A stretch of DNA of 50,181 nt from Limnothrix sp. CACIAM 69d (GCA_001913845.2 MKGP02000043.1:1-50181); one strand, 5' to 3'. Positions 8,075-20,547 are shown, counted from the first letter of the stretch. Notes: generated from the sequence alone by a model not told the origin. Translations and numbers: made by a program.

Positions 8075-8553
8075 CAGGGCGATCGGTGGGTGGATTGGAT
8101 GGATTGTGACGGATCAGTAGCATCAGCAATAGGCCATTGATGATCAGTTGCCAGGTCAGGAGAATGCTGCAACAAATCCAAGGGCGATCGGTTCAAGACA
8201 CGATAGGTTTCGTCCTGGTTGAGCAATTGCAAGGTTTCGATCGCCTCCTCCACCGCTCGCGAAGAAATTGTTAGTAATTGCACTGTTCGTAGCCGCCGAT
8301 AGACCGGATCGTATTGCGCCAACAGGGTTCGGGCCCGCCGAGCATCCAGCCACCGCCACAGGCCATAACCCAGCGATCCAACCCAGGCGATCGGCACACC
8401 CAGCACAATTGCAAACCCCAAGAGGGGCCAAGGGGAATTGAGAAAGAACGGCGCGATCGCAAAGAGAATCAAACCCAGCAAGATTTCTCCCAGGGCCGTG
8501 AGTAACCAACGTTGCCAGGTTTGAAGCGGCCAGCGCCGCCCGCGTCGTTTCAT
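8074..8553 (-). CDS. Small two-helix membrane protein, function unknown
   Basis: 159 residues from ATG 8553, supported by AAGG five bases upstream; a further in-frame ATG at 8568 would add five residues. Two hydrophobic helices (about residues 15-35 and 45-70 of the longer form) are followed by a charged soluble C-terminal region rich in Arg, Leu and Gln ('RRLRTVQLLTISSRAVEEAI'). I recognise no family. The TGA stop at 8074-8076 touches the terminal repeat of the MITE-like element, so the present C-terminus ('IQSTHRSP') may have been set or altered by that insertion. Confidence 0.65.
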   Translation of the reverse strand: MKRRGRRWPLQTWQRWLLTALGEILLGLILFAIAPFFLNSPWPLLGFAIVLGVPIAWVGSLGYGLWRWLDARRARTLLAQYDPVYRRLRTVQLLTISSRAVEEAIETLQLLNQDETYRVLNRSPLDLLQHSPDLATDHQWPIADATDPSQSIQSTHRSP

Positions 8554-8817
8554 GGTCACCTTGCCCATCGCCTATGCAATGGCATGTTGAATCGCCGGTT
8601 TCGATGTGCTGAGAAGTTGGGTGATTGCTCGATCGTAGCCAGCGCTGCCCACAATTGCCCAGCGTTTGATCGATCAACCGATTGATCGACCGATCGATCG
8701 GCCTTGGGATTTACGTCACCGGGGCCACGAAGCCGATCGACCTTGGCACAATGAAATGAGCTGCCCCAGTTTCCGGGCCGGTAGCCGCATCGATCCACCC
8801 TCACCCCCCGATCGCCC

Positions 8818-9990
8818 TTGAACTCCCTGCTCACCGACCTGACCAAACTTCGCCCCCACTTGCGATCGCGCCTGTTGCTGTCCCACCTGCTGGTGGTTTT
8901 CCTCAGCATCGGTAGCTTTGCGTTGGTGGGTTGGTTTTCGTCCCCCAAAACCTTTGTTTGGAAGCTGGATGAGCTGGAGGTGAGGGGGTTTCGGTTGCGC
9001 TATGCCCGCACGCAACTGGTGAACAGTTTTGGGTTCGTGTTGCAGCAAAGTACCCTTTGGTCAGCGCTGGTTGGGGCCACGGCGGCAGGGGCCTTTAGCT
9101 ATTGGGCGGCTTTGCGGATCGCGCGGCCCCTGAAGCATATGGAAGAGGTAACTTTGCGATTTGCCTCGGGGGAACTGGATGCCCGCATCCAAGCCAGTGA
9201 GATTCCTGAACTGAATCAGTTGGGCAGTAGCTTCAACCGCTTGGCCACGAGCTTAGAGGGCACGGAGCAGCGCCGTCGGGATTTGATCAGCGACCTGACC
9301 CATGAACTGCGCACGCCGCTGACGGTGGTAAGGGGCTATCTCGAAGAACTGAGTGAAGGGCGCATTGATCCCACGCCGGATTTGTTCGATCGCCTGATTC
9401 GCGAAACCAAACGGCTGGAGCGACTGGTGAGCGACACTCAAGAGCTATCGCGGGCAGAAACAGGCTATTTGCCCATTCATGTGCAGTCGATCGACCTGCG
9501 GCCCTTGTTGGAATCGATCATCAACCGCATCGCCGATCAGGTGTTTGATGATGAACCGAAGTTAAGTTTGGATTGCCCGGCTCTGCTGCCGCTCGTGGCT
9601 GCCGATCCCGATCGGGTGGAACAGGTGTTGCTGAATCTGATGGGCAATGCCTTACGCCACACCACCTGTGGCTCAATTCGCCTTTGGGCCAACTCCAAGG
9701 ATGAACGCGCCCTTTGGGTGGGGGTCACGGATACGGGGGAAGGCATTTCTGAGGAAGATTTGCCCCATGTGTTTGAGCGATTTTGGCGTGCCGATCGCAG
9801 TCGTTGCCGCCATGAGGGTCGCCAATCCGCTGGCGTGGGGATTGGTCTATCCATTTCCCGGCGATTGGTGGAGCTTCAAGGGGGTGAAATGGAGGTGACC
9901 AGCGAGCTAGGCAAGGGCAGCACGTTTCAATTCAGCCTCCCGATCGCGATCGGGAGCGAGAAGCTTCAGAAAAGCATCGAAACAAATTAG
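8818..9990 (+). CDS. Membrane sensor histidine kinase (HAMP-HisKA-HATPase)
   Basis: 390 residues from a TTG start. A first membrane helix (about residues 18-42) and a second (about 82-105) flank a short extracytoplasmic sensor loop. A HAMP linker follows ('RIARPLKHMEEVTLRFASGE'), then the HisKA H-box 'SDLTHELRTPLTVV' with phospho-acceptor His at about residue 162. The HATPase_c domain has its N box ('LLNLMGNALRH'), G1 box ('DTGEGI') and G2 region ('GVGIGLSIS'). It autophosphorylates and passes phosphate to a response regulator; no regulator is adjacent, so it is an orphan here. Upstream DNA (8650-8705) is unusually rich in GATCGATC repeats. The start is uncertain because no ATG is present near the N-terminus. 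Confidence 0.9.
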   Translation: MNSLLTDLTKLRPHLRSRLLLSHLLVVFLSIGSFALVGWFSSPKTFVWKLDELEVRGFRLRYARTQLVNSFGFVLQQSTLWSALVGATAAGAFSYWAALRIARPLKHMEEVTLRFASGELDARIQASEIPELNQLGSSFNRLATSLEGTEQRRRDLISDLTHELRTPLTVVRGYLEELSEGRIDPTPDLFDRLIRETKRLERLVSDTQELSRAETGYLPIHVQSIDLRPLLESIINRIADQVFDDEPKLSLDCPALLPLVAADPDRVEQVLLNLMGNALRHTTCGSIRLWANSKDERALWVGVTDTGEGISEEDLPHVFERFWRADRSRCRHEGRQSAGVGIGLSISRRLVELQGGEMEVTSELGKGSTFQFSLPIAIGSEKLQKSIETN

Positions 9991-10029
9991 CAGTAGAAGC
10001 ATGACAGGCTTAATACATTGGGTCGAAGT

Positions 10030-10100
10030 TGCGGAGCCAGTCGTGGTAACAAGGGGCTTAAGCCCCTTGCTGCCTAACGATTTGGTGACGGTAGCAGCCA
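10030..10100. repeat. Palindromic repeat copy (type F) between convergent genes
   Basis: Contains the perfect 20-bp palindrome CAAGGGGCTTAAGCCCCTTG at 10050-10069, preceded by CGTGGTAA as in other copies (CGTGGGGGA). Flanks resemble the inner part of the other copies, but no terminal inverted repeats are recognisable, so it is a fragment or a stand-alone REP-like unit. It lies between the 3' ends of the sensor kinase and recR. Confidence 0.7.
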
Positions 10101-10216
10101 TGTAATTTAACCCAGTGAATTAGGGCAGCCACGCTAGTAGAAACATCCAGAAAACTTGAACCTCTCTCCCCAGCCCCAGCGATCGCCCAAATAATTGCCC
10201 CAGTAATGATCAGAAA

Positions 10217-10843
10217 CTATTCCACCTCGCGCCGACCTTCCAAAGCCTTGGCCAGGGTAACCTCATCGGCATATTCCAACTCACCCCCCACGGGCAGCCC
10301 AAATGCAATTCTGGTCACTTTGGTAAAGGGCTTGAGCAGTTGGGATAGATAAAGGGTGGTCGTTTCCCCTTCAATGCTGGGCCCGATCGCCAAAATTACC
10401 TCATGGGTCTTTTCGCGATGCACCCGCTGCACCAGGGGCTGAATTGTCAGGCTTTCGGGGCCAATGCCATCCATGGGGGAAATGACCCCGCCCAAGACGT
10501 GGTAGCGCCCCCGGTATTCACGAGTGCGCTCGATCGCAATCAGATCCCGCGAGTCCGCCACCACACAGATCGTCTGTTGATCGCGGTTCGGGTTGCTGCA
10601 AACCTCGCAAACCGGCTCCGCCGAGAGGTGATAGCAAACCTGACAATGGCCCACCTGTTGCTTGGCATCCAGCAGCGCTTGGGCAAGGGTTTGAATTTCC
10701 GCTTCCGGGCGATTCAACAGATACAGCGCCAACCGCTGGGCAGATTTGGGGCCAATGCCCGGTAGCCGTTGCAATTGCTCAATTAATCGAGCCAAAGGAC
10801 GAGTATAAACAGCACACCTCCTGCGCTGCGCCGCGTAAAGCAC
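10217..10843 (-). CDS. recR: Recombination mediator protein RecR
   Basis: 208 residues. In order: the helix-hairpin-helix '[16 protein letters not shown]', the C4 zinc finger '[16 protein letters not shown]', and a Toprim domain ('[16 protein letters not shown]', '[19 protein letters not shown]'). RecR works with RecO (and RecF) to load RecA at single-stranded gaps. The first in-frame start is GTG 10843, giving an 11-residue extension compared with relatives, which begin at the residue equivalent to 'xYTRPLARL'. At that position the codon is GTT, although a perfect AGGAGG lies six bases before it, so the true start is ambiguous. It converges with the sensor kinase and diverges from purN by about 80 bases. 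Confidence 0.95.
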   Translation of the reverse strand: MLYAAQRRRCAVYTRPLARLIEQLQRLPGIGPKSAQRLALYLLNRPEAEIQTLAQALLDAKQQVGHCQVCYHLSAEPVCEVCSNPNRDQQTICVVADSRDLIAIERTREYRGRYHVLGGVISPMDGIGPESLTIQPLVQRVHREKTHEVILAIGPSIEGETTTLYLSQLLKPFTKVTRIAFGLPVGGELEYADEVTLAKALEGRREVE

Positions 10844-10920
10844 CAGTTTGTTTCGCAGTCGCGTATTCTAGCACTTCCCTTTCGGGCAAGCGGAGCCTAC
10901 AATCGTGCTGATTTTTCGCA

Positions 10921-11613
10921 ATGGCTGGAACTATGACCGAGGCTCCGATCGATCGCGCTTCCGAGCCTAACTTGGTCTCCCCTCAACTGTCCGGTGACCT
11001 CTTAGCGCTCTATCAAAACCTGCCCCCGATCGCCATGGGCGTATTGGCCTCGGGAAGTGGCAGCAATTTTGAAACCATCATGGAGGCGATCGCCGATGGC
11101 CGCTTACGGGCAGAGGTGAAAGTGCTGATTTACAACAATCCCGGGGCCAAAGTCGCCGCCCGGGCAGCCCGCTGGGGCGTGACCGCCGTTCTCCTCGACC
11201 ATCGCCAATACCCCGATCGAAACCAGTTTGACGCGGCCGTTGTCCAAGCGCTCCAGGCCGCTGGAGTGGAATGGGTTGCCATGGCCGGTTGGATGCGGCG
11301 GGCCACCGAAACCCTCGTCAACGCCTTCCCCCAACGGGCCATCAACATTCACCCCAGCCTGTTGCCCAGCTTTCCCGGCATTCGGGCCGTTGAACAAGCC
11401 CTCGCTGCCCAAGTCAGAATCACCGGCTGTACAGTGCATTTTGTGGAGCTAGAGGTGGACAGCGGCCCCATCCTGATGCAGGCTGCTGTTCCTGTTTACC
11501 CCACCGACAGCGCCGAAACGCTCCACGCCAGAATTCAAACCCAAGAGCATTTGATTTTTCCTCAGGCGATCGCCCTGGCCGTTGCCCAAGCCAATCAAGC
11601 CACTCAGCCCTAG
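10921..11613 (+). CDS. purN: Phosphoribosylglycinamide formyltransferase PurN
   Basis: 230 residues. PurN transfers the formyl group of 10-formyl-tetrahydrofolate to GAR, the third step of de novo purine synthesis. Visible: the phosphate-binding 'VLASGSGSNFETI' (about residues 41-53), the active-site 'INIHPSLLPSFPG' with the Asn-x-His pair, and 'GCTVHFVELEVDSGPI' carrying the conserved Asp. About 35 extra N-terminal residues precede the catalytic domain, a common cyanobacterial feature. Starts at ATG 10921 or ATG 10933 are both possible. It appears to be transcribed alone. Confidence 0.96.
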   Translation: MAGTMTEAPIDRASEPNLVSPQLSGDLLALYQNLPPIAMGVLASGSGSNFETIMEAIADGRLRAEVKVLIYNNPGAKVAARAARWGVTAVLLDHRQYPDRNQFDAAVVQALQAAGVEWVAMAGWMRRATETLVNAFPQRAINIHPSLLPSFPGIRAVEQALAAQVRITGCTVHFVELEVDSGPILMQAAVPVYPTDSAETLHARIQTQEHLIFPQAIALAVAQANQATQP

Positions 11614-11642
11614 TCGCTTCAAGATCAATCCAAAATCAATCC

Positions 11643-11675
11643 AAAACGCCCAAGAGTTACAGGAACTCTCGGGCG
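11643..11675 (-). terminator. Terminator of the str operon
   Basis: Read on the minus strand, CGCCCGAGAGTT pairs with AACTCTTGGGCG (one mismatch) around a short loop and runs directly into TTTT. It lies about 140 bases after the rpsJ stop. On the plus strand the same hairpin follows purN but has no T-run, so any termination there would be weaker. Confidence 0.75.
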
Positions 11676-11816
11676 CTAAAGCATTAGCTTGAGTAACAAA
11701 CTCAATCCCCCACTGGGCAATTCAACCAACGCAGCTTTTAATGACTGGCAATCGCTGGTAATTACGGGTTGAAATTGCTAGGGATAACTGGCGATCAATC
11801 GCCCTACTGAAAATCT

Positions 11817-12134
11817 CTAGAGCTTCACTTCAATATCCACACCAGCCGGCAAATCGAGCTTCATCAAAGCATCGATCGTTTTCGACGACGGTTGATAGAT
11901 GTCAACCACTCGGCGGTGAGTGCGCGTTTCAAAGTGCTCACGCGAATCCTTGTCCACGTGGGGAGAACGCAGCACGCAATAGATCTTGCGCTTCGTCGGC
12001 AGCGGAATCGGGCCCACCGCCGTTGCGCTCGTGCGGTTCGCCGTATCCACAATCTTTTCGCAGGAAGCATCCAACAGCTTGCGATCGAAAGCTTGCAAGC
12101 GGATCCGGATTTTCTGTTGCTGAATCGTCGCCAT
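11817..12134 (-). CDS. rpsJ: 30S ribosomal protein S10
   Basis: 105 residues from ATG 12134 ([16 protein letters not shown]), the normal S10 length. The sequence '[29 protein letters not shown]' covers the long loop that also contacts NusB in antitermination complexes. It is the last gene of the rpsL-rpsG-fusA-tufA-rpsJ cluster, the standard cyanobacterial arrangement, 118 bases downstream of tufA. An upstream in-frame TTG would add two residues, but the ATG matches the family start. Confidence 0.98.
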   Translation of the reverse strand: MATIQQQKIRIRLQAFDRKLLDASCEKIVDTANRTSATAVGPIPLPTKRKIYCVLRSPHVDKDSREHFETRTHRRVVDIYQPSSKTIDALMKLDLPAGVDIEVKL

Positions 12135-12252
12135 ACTCAAGGACTCAGGGGGTGTAAAGACTCAATTTTCAAGGTTCAGGGTTTGACTGAAGACAGCCGT
12201 AGGAACGCTGAATTCAGCGCTCCTACAGTGTCTAGCTCAGATGAACCAACAA

Positions 12253-13482
12253 CTACTTAACGATCTTGGCAACCACACCAGCACCAATCGTCCGGCCGCC
12301 TTCGCGAATAGCGAAGCGCATCCCCTGTTCGATTGCTACCGGGCAGATCAGCTCAACCGTCATCTTGATCCGGTCACCGGGCATCACCATTTCCACGGTC
12401 GAGCCATCGTCAGCGGTGTAAGCCGTGATTTGACCGGTCACATCCGTAGTCCGCACATAGAACTGAGGACGATAACCAGCGAAGAACGGGGTGTGGCGGC
12501 CGCCTTCTTCCTTGGTCAACACGTACACTTCAGCCTCGAATTGCGTATGGGGGCTGATCGACTTCGGCTTCGCCAGCACCATGCCGCGCTCGATATCCTC
12601 CTTTTGGATACCGCGCAACAGCAAACCAGCGTTGTCCCCAGCCATCCCTTGATCCAGGGACTTCTTGAACATTTCCACGCCAGTCACGGTGGTGCTGCGG
12701 GTGTCCTTCAGACCCACGATTTCTACCGTGTCGCCCACCTTGACGATACCGCGCTCGATCCGGCCGGTGGCAACCGTACCACGACCCGTAATCGAGAACA
12801 CGTCTTCCACCGCCATCAGGAAGTCACGATCCACATCACGCTCAGGAGTGGGCACATAGCCATCCACTTCATCCATCAGCTTCAGGATCTTGTCAACCCA
12901 CTCGTTTTCGCCGCGAGCGATCTTGGGGTTAGCGGTCAGGGCTTCCACAGCCTTCACAGCCGAACCAATCACGATCGGGATGTCGTCGCCGGGGAAGTCA
13001 TAGCTGCTCAGCAGTTCACGGACTTCCAGTTCAACCAGCTCCAGCAGTTCAGCATCATCCACCAAGTCTTCCTTGTTCAGGAAAACCACCAGGTTGGGCA
13101 CGCCCACCTGACGAGCCAGCAGGATGTGCTCACGGGTTTGGGGCATGGGGCCGTCAGCCGCCGACACCACCAGGATGCCGCCGTCCATTTGAGCAGCACC
13201 GGTGATCATGTTCTTCACGTAGTCCGCGTGACCGGGGCAGTCCACGTGGGCGTAGTGGCGCTCTTCGGTCTCGTATTCCACGTGAGCCGTGTTGATCGTG
13301 ATCCCACGGGCTTTTTCTTCCGGTGCGGAGTCGATGTCGGCGTAGTTACGAGCCTTGGCCTTCCCTTGAGCCGCCAGCGACATGGTGATTGCAGCGGTCA
13401 GGGTCGTTTTGCCGTGGTCAACGTGACCGATCGTCCCGATGTTGACGTGAGGTTTAGTCCGTTCAAACTTTTCGCGTGCCAT
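12253..13482 (-). CDS. tufA: Translation elongation factor Tu
   Basis: 409 residues, full length. It delivers aminoacyl-tRNA to the ribosomal A site in a GTP-dependent way. GTPase motifs are in order: 'GHVDHGKTT' (P-loop, residues 19-27), 'DCPGHADYV' (G3) and 'NKEDLVDD' (G4). Domains II and III are complete through '[13 protein letters not shown]'. An AAGGAA lies upstream of ATG 13482. It is 25 bases downstream of fusA and clearly cotranscribed. Long antisense open frames across it are codon-usage shadows. Confidence 0.99.
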   Translation of the reverse strand: MAREKFERTKPHVNIGTIGHVDHGKTTLTAAITMSLAAQGKAKARNYADIDSAPEEKARGITINTAHVEYETEERHYAHVDCPGHADYVKNMITGAAQMDGGILVVSAADGPMPQTREHILLARQVGVPNLVVFLNKEDLVDDAELLELVELEVRELLSSYDFPGDDIPIVIGSAVKAVEALTANPKIARGENEWVDKILKLMDEVDGYVPTPERDVDRDFLMAVEDVFSITGRGTVATGRIERGIVKVGDTVEIVGLKDTRSTTVTGVEMFKKSLDQGMAGDNAGLLLRGIQKEDIERGMVLAKPKSISPHTQFEAEVYVLTKEEGGRHTPFFAGYRPQFYVRTTDVTGQITAYTADDGSTVEMVMPGDRIKMTVELICPVAIEQGMRFAIREGGRTIGAGVVAKIVK

Positions 13483-13507
13483 GAGTCTTGTGCGTTCCTT
13501 TTCCTTG

Positions 13508-15583
13508 CTATGCGTTCCCCTTACTCTTCGCGATGATCGCCTCAGCGACGTTGCGAGGAACTTCGCTGTATTGGCTGAACTCCATCGAGAAGATACCGCG
13601 GCCTTGCGTCATCGAGCGAATGTCGGTGGCATAACCAAACATTTCTGCCAGAGGTACTTTAGCAGCAACCTTGGCCGTTCCGCTCTCGGAACCCATCCCT
13701 TCGATTTGACCGCGACGGGAGTTGAGGTTCCCCATCACGTCACCGAGAAACTCTTCAGGAGCTTCAACCTCAACCTTCATCAAAGGTTCGAGGAGGACGG
13801 GTGCTGCTTTCATGACCGCCTCGCGGACAGCCATGGAGCCAGCAATTTTGAATGCCATTTCCGACGAGTCCACATCGTGGTAAGACCCATCGACCATGGT
13901 GACCTTCACATCGATCAGTGGGTAGCCTGCTAGGATACCGGATTCGCAAGCTTCGCGCATCCCCTGTTCCGCAGGGCCGATGTATTCCTTCGGCACCACA
14001 CCACCGACGATCTTCGAGACGAACTCAAAGCCCGTCCCCGGTTCGCCCGGCTCAATTTCAACCACCACGTGGCCGTATTGCCCCTTACCACCGCTCTGGC
14101 GGACAAACTTGCCTTCTGCTTTGGCGGGCTTGCCGATGGTTTCGCGATACGCCACCTGAGGCGCACCCACGTTGGCTTCCACGCGGAATTCCCGCATCAT
14201 GCGATCTACGAGGATTTCGAGGTGCAGCTCACCCATCCCAGCGATCACGGTTTGGTTGGTTTCCGAGTCAATGCTGACGCGGAAGGTCGGATCTTCTTCC
14301 GAGAGAGATTGCAGGGCCTTGGACAGTTTTTCCATGTCCTGCTTGGTCTTCGGCTCAACGGCCACCGAGATCACCGGCTCAGGAATGAACAGGGATTCCA
14401 GAATGACCGGATCGCTTTCGCTGCAAATCGTGTCGCCGGTAATGGTGTCTTTCAGACCCAGGGCTGCGCCAAGGTCGCCAGCACGCATTTCGTCTACTTC
14501 GATTCGTTCGTCAGCTTTGAGCACGATCAAGCGCGAAATCCGCTCTTTCTTGCCTTTGGTGGCGTTGTAGACGTAGCTACCCTTGGTGATCACGCCGGAG
14601 TAGACCCGGATGAAGGTCAAGCGACCGTAGGGGTCAGCCATGATCTTGAAGGCCAGGGCTGCCGGGGGCGCGTTGTCGTCGGCCGGACGGGTCACTTCCG
14701 AACCGTCGGGCAACAGACCCTTAATCGGGGGCACGTCGATCGGGGCGGGCAGGTAGTCCACCACGGCATCGAGTAGCAATTGAACCCCTTTGTTCTTGAA
14801 GGCAGAACCGCAGAGCATGGGGACGATCGTGCCGTCGATTGTGCCCTTGCGCAGCGCACCCTTGATTTCCTCTTGGGTCAGCTCTTCGCCTTCAAGATAC
14901 TTTTCGGTCAAGACATCGTCGGTTTCGGCAACCGCTTCCACCAACTTCAGGCGATATTCATCAGCCAGGTCAACCAGATCTTCAGGAATATCGGTTTCTT
15001 GGATGTCGGTGCCCAGATCGTTGGTGTAGAGGTAGGCGCGCATTTTTACCAGGTCAACAATGCCGCGCAACTCAGATTCAGCCCCGATCGGGATTTGAAC
15101 CGGCACTGCATTGGCCTTCAGGCGATCGCGCACCTGACCGTAGACCTTGTAGAAGTTCGCACCCGTCCGATCCATCTTGTTCACGAACACGATTCGGGGC
15201 ACTTTGTAACGGTCTGCTTGCCGCCACACCGTTTCCGACTGGGGCTGCACGCCACCCACCGAACAGAACACCGCGATCACACCATCGAGCACCCGCATGG
15301 AGCGCTCCACCTCGATCGTGAAGTCCACGTGACCGGGTGTATCAATGATGTTGATCTTGTGATCGTTCCAGCTCGTACTGATGGCCGCAGCGGTGATCGT
15401 GATCCCACGCTCACGCTCTTGCTCCATCCAGTCCGTGACGGCAGTTCCCTCGTGAACTTCACCGATTTTGTGAACCACGCCCGAGTAATACAGAATCCGC
15501 TCGGTCGTCGTTGTTTTGCCCGCATCAATGTGGGCGGCAATTCCAATATTTCGCACTCGTTCGAGCGGAATCGATCTGGCCAC
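13508..15583 (-). CDS. fusA: Translation elongation factor G
   Basis: 691 residues, the normal bacterial EF-G length. It drives GTP-dependent translocation on the ribosome. Motifs: P-loop 'AHIDAGKTT' (residues 17-25), 'DTPGHVDFT' and '[10 protein letters not shown]' in domain I, then domains II-V through '[15 protein letters not shown]' near the C-terminus. The start is GTG 15583 with a strong AGGAGG six bases before it. It sits between rpsG (228-base gap) and tufA. Confidence 0.99.
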   Translation of the reverse strand: MARSIPLERVRNIGIAAHIDAGKTTTTERILYYSGVVHKIGEVHEGTAVTDWMEQERERGITITAAAISTSWNDHKINIIDTPGHVDFTIEVERSMRVLDGVIAVFCSVGGVQPQSETVWRQADRYKVPRIVFVNKMDRTGANFYKVYGQVRDRLKANAVPVQIPIGAESELRGIVDLVKMRAYLYTNDLGTDIQETDIPEDLVDLADEYRLKLVEAVAETDDVLTEKYLEGEELTQEEIKGALRKGTIDGTIVPMLCGSAFKNKGVQLLLDAVVDYLPAPIDVPPIKGLLPDGSEVTRPADDNAPPAALAFKIMADPYGRLTFIRVYSGVITKGSYVYNATKGKKERISRLIVLKADERIEVDEMRAGDLGAALGLKDTITGDTICSESDPVILESLFIPEPVISVAVEPKTKQDMEKLSKALQSLSEEDPTFRVSIDSETNQTVIAGMGELHLEILVDRMMREFRVEANVGAPQVAYRETIGKPAKAEGKFVRQSGGKGQYGHVVVEIEPGEPGTGFEFVSKIVGGVVPKEYIGPAEQGMREACESGILAGYPLIDVKVTMVDGSYHDVDSSEMAFKIAGSMAVREAVMKAAPVLLEPLMKVEVEAPEEFLGDVMGNLNSRRGQIEGMGSESGTAKVAAKVPLAEMFGYATDIRSMTQGRGIFSMEFSQYSEVPRNVAEAIIAKSKGNA

Positions 15584-15811
15584 TTTAACCTCCTGGGACT
15601 CCTATCGCAGATACCATGTTACATCCTTGTTAAGTAATCGAAACAAAGACAGAATGCCGGGGGCACAGATTGGGCTGACCGCCATTTAGAGTGCGATCGA
15701 ACCCCACTGCCACCAAAGCGCTTGTCTCGGTTTTCAACTCATGAGGACTGAAGCACTGAGTCATTTGTCAGCCGATGAATCGTCATGACAAACGCTCGAA
15801 ACTCTCGAAAC

Positions 15812-16282
15812 CTAGTAGCGATAGTGAGCAAAGGCCTTGTTCGCTTCCGCCATCCGGTGCGTTTCTTCGCGCTTCCGGATTGCGCTACCCGTTTCGTTGG
15901 CCGCATCCATCACTTCATTCGCAAAGCGGCTCACCATGCTGCGGCCGCCGCGTTGGCGAGCAAATTGGATCAACCAGCGCAGGGCCAGGGCGATGCCCCG
16001 ATCGCTCCGCACTTCCATGGGCACCTGGTAAGTAGCACCACCCACCCGACGGGCTTTCACCTCCACCAGGGGCGTTGCGTTCTTCACGGCCCGCTCGAAA
16101 ATATCCAGCGGTTCCGAGCCAGTGCGCTCTTGGATGAGCTTGAAGGCATCGTAAACAATCCGGGAAGCAACTGACTTCTTACCGGATTTCATGATCCGGC
16201 GAACGGTCATGCTGACCAAGCGGCTGTTGTAAACAGGGTCAGGGGGAACAGGGCGTTTGTTGACAGTTGTACGACGAGACAT
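15812..16282 (-). CDS. rpsG: 30S ribosomal protein S7
   Basis: 156 residues, full length. It begins [20 protein letters not shown], as in cyanobacterial and plastid S7. S7 nucleates assembly of the 30S head and lines the tRNA exit site. Conserved text includes '[20 protein letters not shown]' and '[17 protein letters not shown]'. It is the second gene of the str operon, after a 279-base gap from rpsL in which I see no gene. Confidence 0.98.
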   Translation of the reverse strand: MSRRTTVNKRPVPPDPVYNSRLVSMTVRRIMKSGKKSVASRIVYDAFKLIQERTGSEPLDIFERAVKNATPLVEVKARRVGGATYQVPMEVRSDRGIALALRWLIQFARQRGGRSMVSRFANEVMDAANETGSAIRKREETHRMAEANKAFAHYRY

Positions 16283-16561
16283 ATAACAGTAGCCGTTAGG
16301 TCACAATCAGAGCGTGAACAAGCAAACTAAAACTTCGGTGTCGCAAAGTTCATGAATATCGGCCACCTAGTCAGCACTCAATCAGGGGGCTGCATGGGTG
16401 CTTGCTGGGAGCCTGAAATGGCTAACCGCGATTTTCTAATTCCTTTGCGTACCAAGCACCCGGGCAGTCACCGACAGCTTCGTCATGAGCAATTTCAGTT
16501 ATTGAATTGGCCATATTGAAGCTGCGGTTAACAGTGCCGGCCCGGGACTACGGAACCACCA

Positions 16562-16942
16562 TTATTTTTGGGGCTTCGGGCGCTTCGCACCGTACTTGGA
16601 TCGCCCTTGCTTACGATCTTTAACGCCGGCAGTGTCAAGGGTTCCGCGAATGATGTGATAGCGCACGCCGGGCAGGTCTTTTACCCGACCACCGCGAATC
16701 ATGACCACTGAGTGTTCTTGCAGATTGTGCCCAATGCCCGGAATGTAGGCTGTCACTTCAAAGCCGGAGGTTAGGCGAACACGTGCCACCTTACGCAGGG
16801 CAGAGTTGGGCTTTTTGGGTGTGGTGGTGTACACGCGCGTGCAAACGCCGCGGCGCTGAGGACAGCTTTTGAGCGCTGGCGATTTGGTTTTGCTCTTAGC
16901 TTTGGCGCGCTCAGATCGGATGAGTTGCTGAATCGTGGGCAT
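16562..16942 (-). CDS. rpsL: 30S ribosomal protein S12
   Basis: 126 residues, full length. It forms part of the decoding centre. The conserved '[19 protein letters not shown]' and '[12 protein letters not shown]' are intact, with the usual Lys at the streptomycin-related KKPN position. It is the first gene of the str operon, 62 bases downstream of a sigma-70-type promoter. The C-terminus '[13 protein letters not shown]' is normal. Confidence 0.98.
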   Translation of the reverse strand: MPTIQQLIRSERAKAKSKTKSPALKSCPQRRGVCTRVYTTTPKKPNSALRKVARVRLTSGFEVTAYIPGIGHNLQEHSVVMIRGGRVKDLPGVRYHIIRGTLDTAGVKDRKQGRSKYGAKRPKPQK

Positions 16943-17003
16943 GGGCTTACTGCACCGGCAGATTCTAGATATTCGATGGGGTCATAAAATGTCACGGTCT
17001 ATA

Positions 17004-17033
17004 ACTATACGGATGTGCTGTTACCTTTGTCAA
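17004..17033 (-). promoter_or_regulatory. Sigma-70-type promoter of the str operon
   Basis: On the minus strand TTGACA (17033-17028) and TATAGT (17009-17004) are separated by 18 bases, about 60 bases before rpsL. This is the best consensus promoter in the window and fits a strong ribosomal-protein operon. Confidence 0.75.
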
Positions 17034-17174
17034 TGAAGCGCAGCTAGGTTGACAGCTTTCCGGGAATGGCTTCGCTAGGTGGGATTTTCGCTAGGGTTCG
17101 CCGTCCCTGGGCCGGTGCGGTGGTCATGGTTTCGAGACGATCGCCCTCAAGCATCAGCCAGACGCATCGATCGA

Positions 17175-17516
17175 CTACGCTTCGCCATGATCGAAGGAGT
17201 GCCCACAACTGCAATTGTTGCGAGCATTGGGATTTTGGAACCGGAAATTACCACCCACCAGGTCTTCGGAATAGTCGATCGTCAAGCCCCGTAGGTAGGG
17301 CAAATCATGATCGCGGACGATCGCCCGCCAACCATCTCCTTCAAGAGCCTGCTCATCAGGGGCGATCACTTGGCCCGGTGGGTAGAACTGCAAGACATAG
17401 GTTAAAGAGCGACATCCTCCCGATCGCACCTCCAGCCGAAACCAGCCTTGCTCCAGTCCCCATTGTTGAGCAAGACGTTGAACTTCAGCTTGGGCCGCAG
17501 CAGACAGAACCAACAT
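17175..17516 (-). CDS. HesB/IscA/SufA-type iron-sulfur cluster carrier
   Basis: 113 residues, the normal A-type carrier size. The three cluster/iron ligands are present: Cys35 in 'RSGGC' and Cys102/Cys104 in 'NNCSCGHSF'. 'GLTIDYSEDLVGGNFRFQNPNA' is the characteristic stretch before the C-terminal CxC. It carries or delivers Fe-S clusters to target proteins. The segment after Cys35 reads RSLTY rather than the SGFxY of classical IscA, placing it in a divergent subgroup, so I give no symbol. It stands alone downstream (minus strand) of the cupin gene, with a 16-bp tandem repeat between them. Confidence 0.88.
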   Translation of the reverse strand: MLVLSAAAQAEVQRLAQQWGLEQGWFRLEVRSGGCRSLTYVLQFYPPGQVIAPDEQALEGDGWRAIVRDHDLPYLRGLTIDYSEDLVGGNFRFQNPNARNNCSCGHSFDHGEA

Positions 17517-17671
17517 GGATAGTCAACAGAATTTTTAAGAAGTGGTTTAAAAAATGCGATCAATTGCGATCAATGAGGTGTGATTTGGCTCGCCAAGCGC
17601 CTTAGCTAGCCCTGAAACCATTGCCATAGCAATAGCATTCACGATCCCAGGCAGGTCTAGGCGAACAGACT

Positions 17672-17703
17672 CAATTCAAAATCAGGGCAATTCAAAATCA
17701 GGG
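17672..17703. repeat. 16-bp exact tandem duplication
   Basis: CAATTCAAAATCAGGG occurs twice head to tail (17672-17687 and 17688-17703), followed by diverged 'AATCAAGAG/AATCAAAAT' text. It lies between the cupin and IscA-like genes. Probably a slippage product. Confidence 0.85.
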
Positions 17704-17747
17704 CAAGCCAAATCAAGAGAAATCAAAATTGAATCGAAGCAATTGCC

Positions 17748-18170
17748 CTACTTAGCAACAGGCGTACGGGCGTAGTCGTCCTGAAAACGAACAATATCGT
17801 CTTCGCCCAAATATTCTCCATTCTGCACTTCAATCAACACCAGGGGAATAGTGCCAGGGTTCTCCAGCCGGTGGGCAGTGCATTGGGGAACGTAAGTAGA
17901 TTGATTCGGCGTGAGCATAATCTCGTTATCGCCACAAACCACACGCGCCGTACCTGAGACAACGATCCAATGCTCGCTGCGGTGGTGATGCATCTGTAGG
18001 CTCAGGCGATGGCCAGGGCTAACTTCAATGCGCTTGATCTTGTAGCCGCGGCCCTCTTCTAGCACCGTGAAAGATCCCCAGGGGCGTGCCTCGGTTTGGT
18101 TCGTGCTGAGTCCGTTTTTGGGAACAACGCCGTTCTCGGTCTCGGGGGTTGGAGTTTTTGTTGCAGCCAC
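17748..18170 (-). CDS. Cupin protein, mannose-6-phosphate isomerase type II C-terminal domain
   Basis: 140 residues from GTG 18170, which has GAGGA seven bases upstream; the frame stays open to GTG 18356, which would add 62 low-complexity residues. The cupin domain is clear: 'RPWGSFTVLEEGRGYKIKRI', metal-ligand motif I 'LSLQMHHHRSEHW' and motif II 'PQCTAHRLENPG'. The family resembles the isomerase half of bifunctional mannose-1-phosphate guanylyltransferase / mannose-6-phosphate isomerase, acting in GDP-mannose supply for polysaccharides. In cyanobacteria this stand-alone form is common, but its exact substrate is unproven. Confidence 0.85.
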   Translation of the reverse strand: MAATKTPTPETENGVVPKNGLSTNQTEARPWGSFTVLEEGRGYKIKRIEVSPGHRLSLQMHHHRSEHWIVVSGTARVVCGDNEIMLTPNQSTYVPQCTAHRLENPGTIPLVLIEVQNGEYLGEDDIVRFQDDYARTPVAK

Positions 18171-20439
<2,269 letters not shown>

Positions 20440-20547
20440 TTTTTAAATCGCGCTGCGGTCAGGCGGGGGCTGGGTTAACCGGTTTCCGCCGCCGCTGGTG
20501 TTGTTTGTTCACGGTGTTGCAATTCCGCTCGATCGAGCCAAGAGGTT

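Noticed and set aside
12241..13536. 431-codon plus-strand open frame antisense to tufA
   Set aside because: It is the codon-bias shadow of EF-Tu; the product is His/Gln-rich with no family, and the minus-strand gene is certain.
17066..17605. 179-codon plus-strand open frame
   Set aside because: Overlaps the IscA-like gene on the other strand; Arg/Ser-rich composition and no family.
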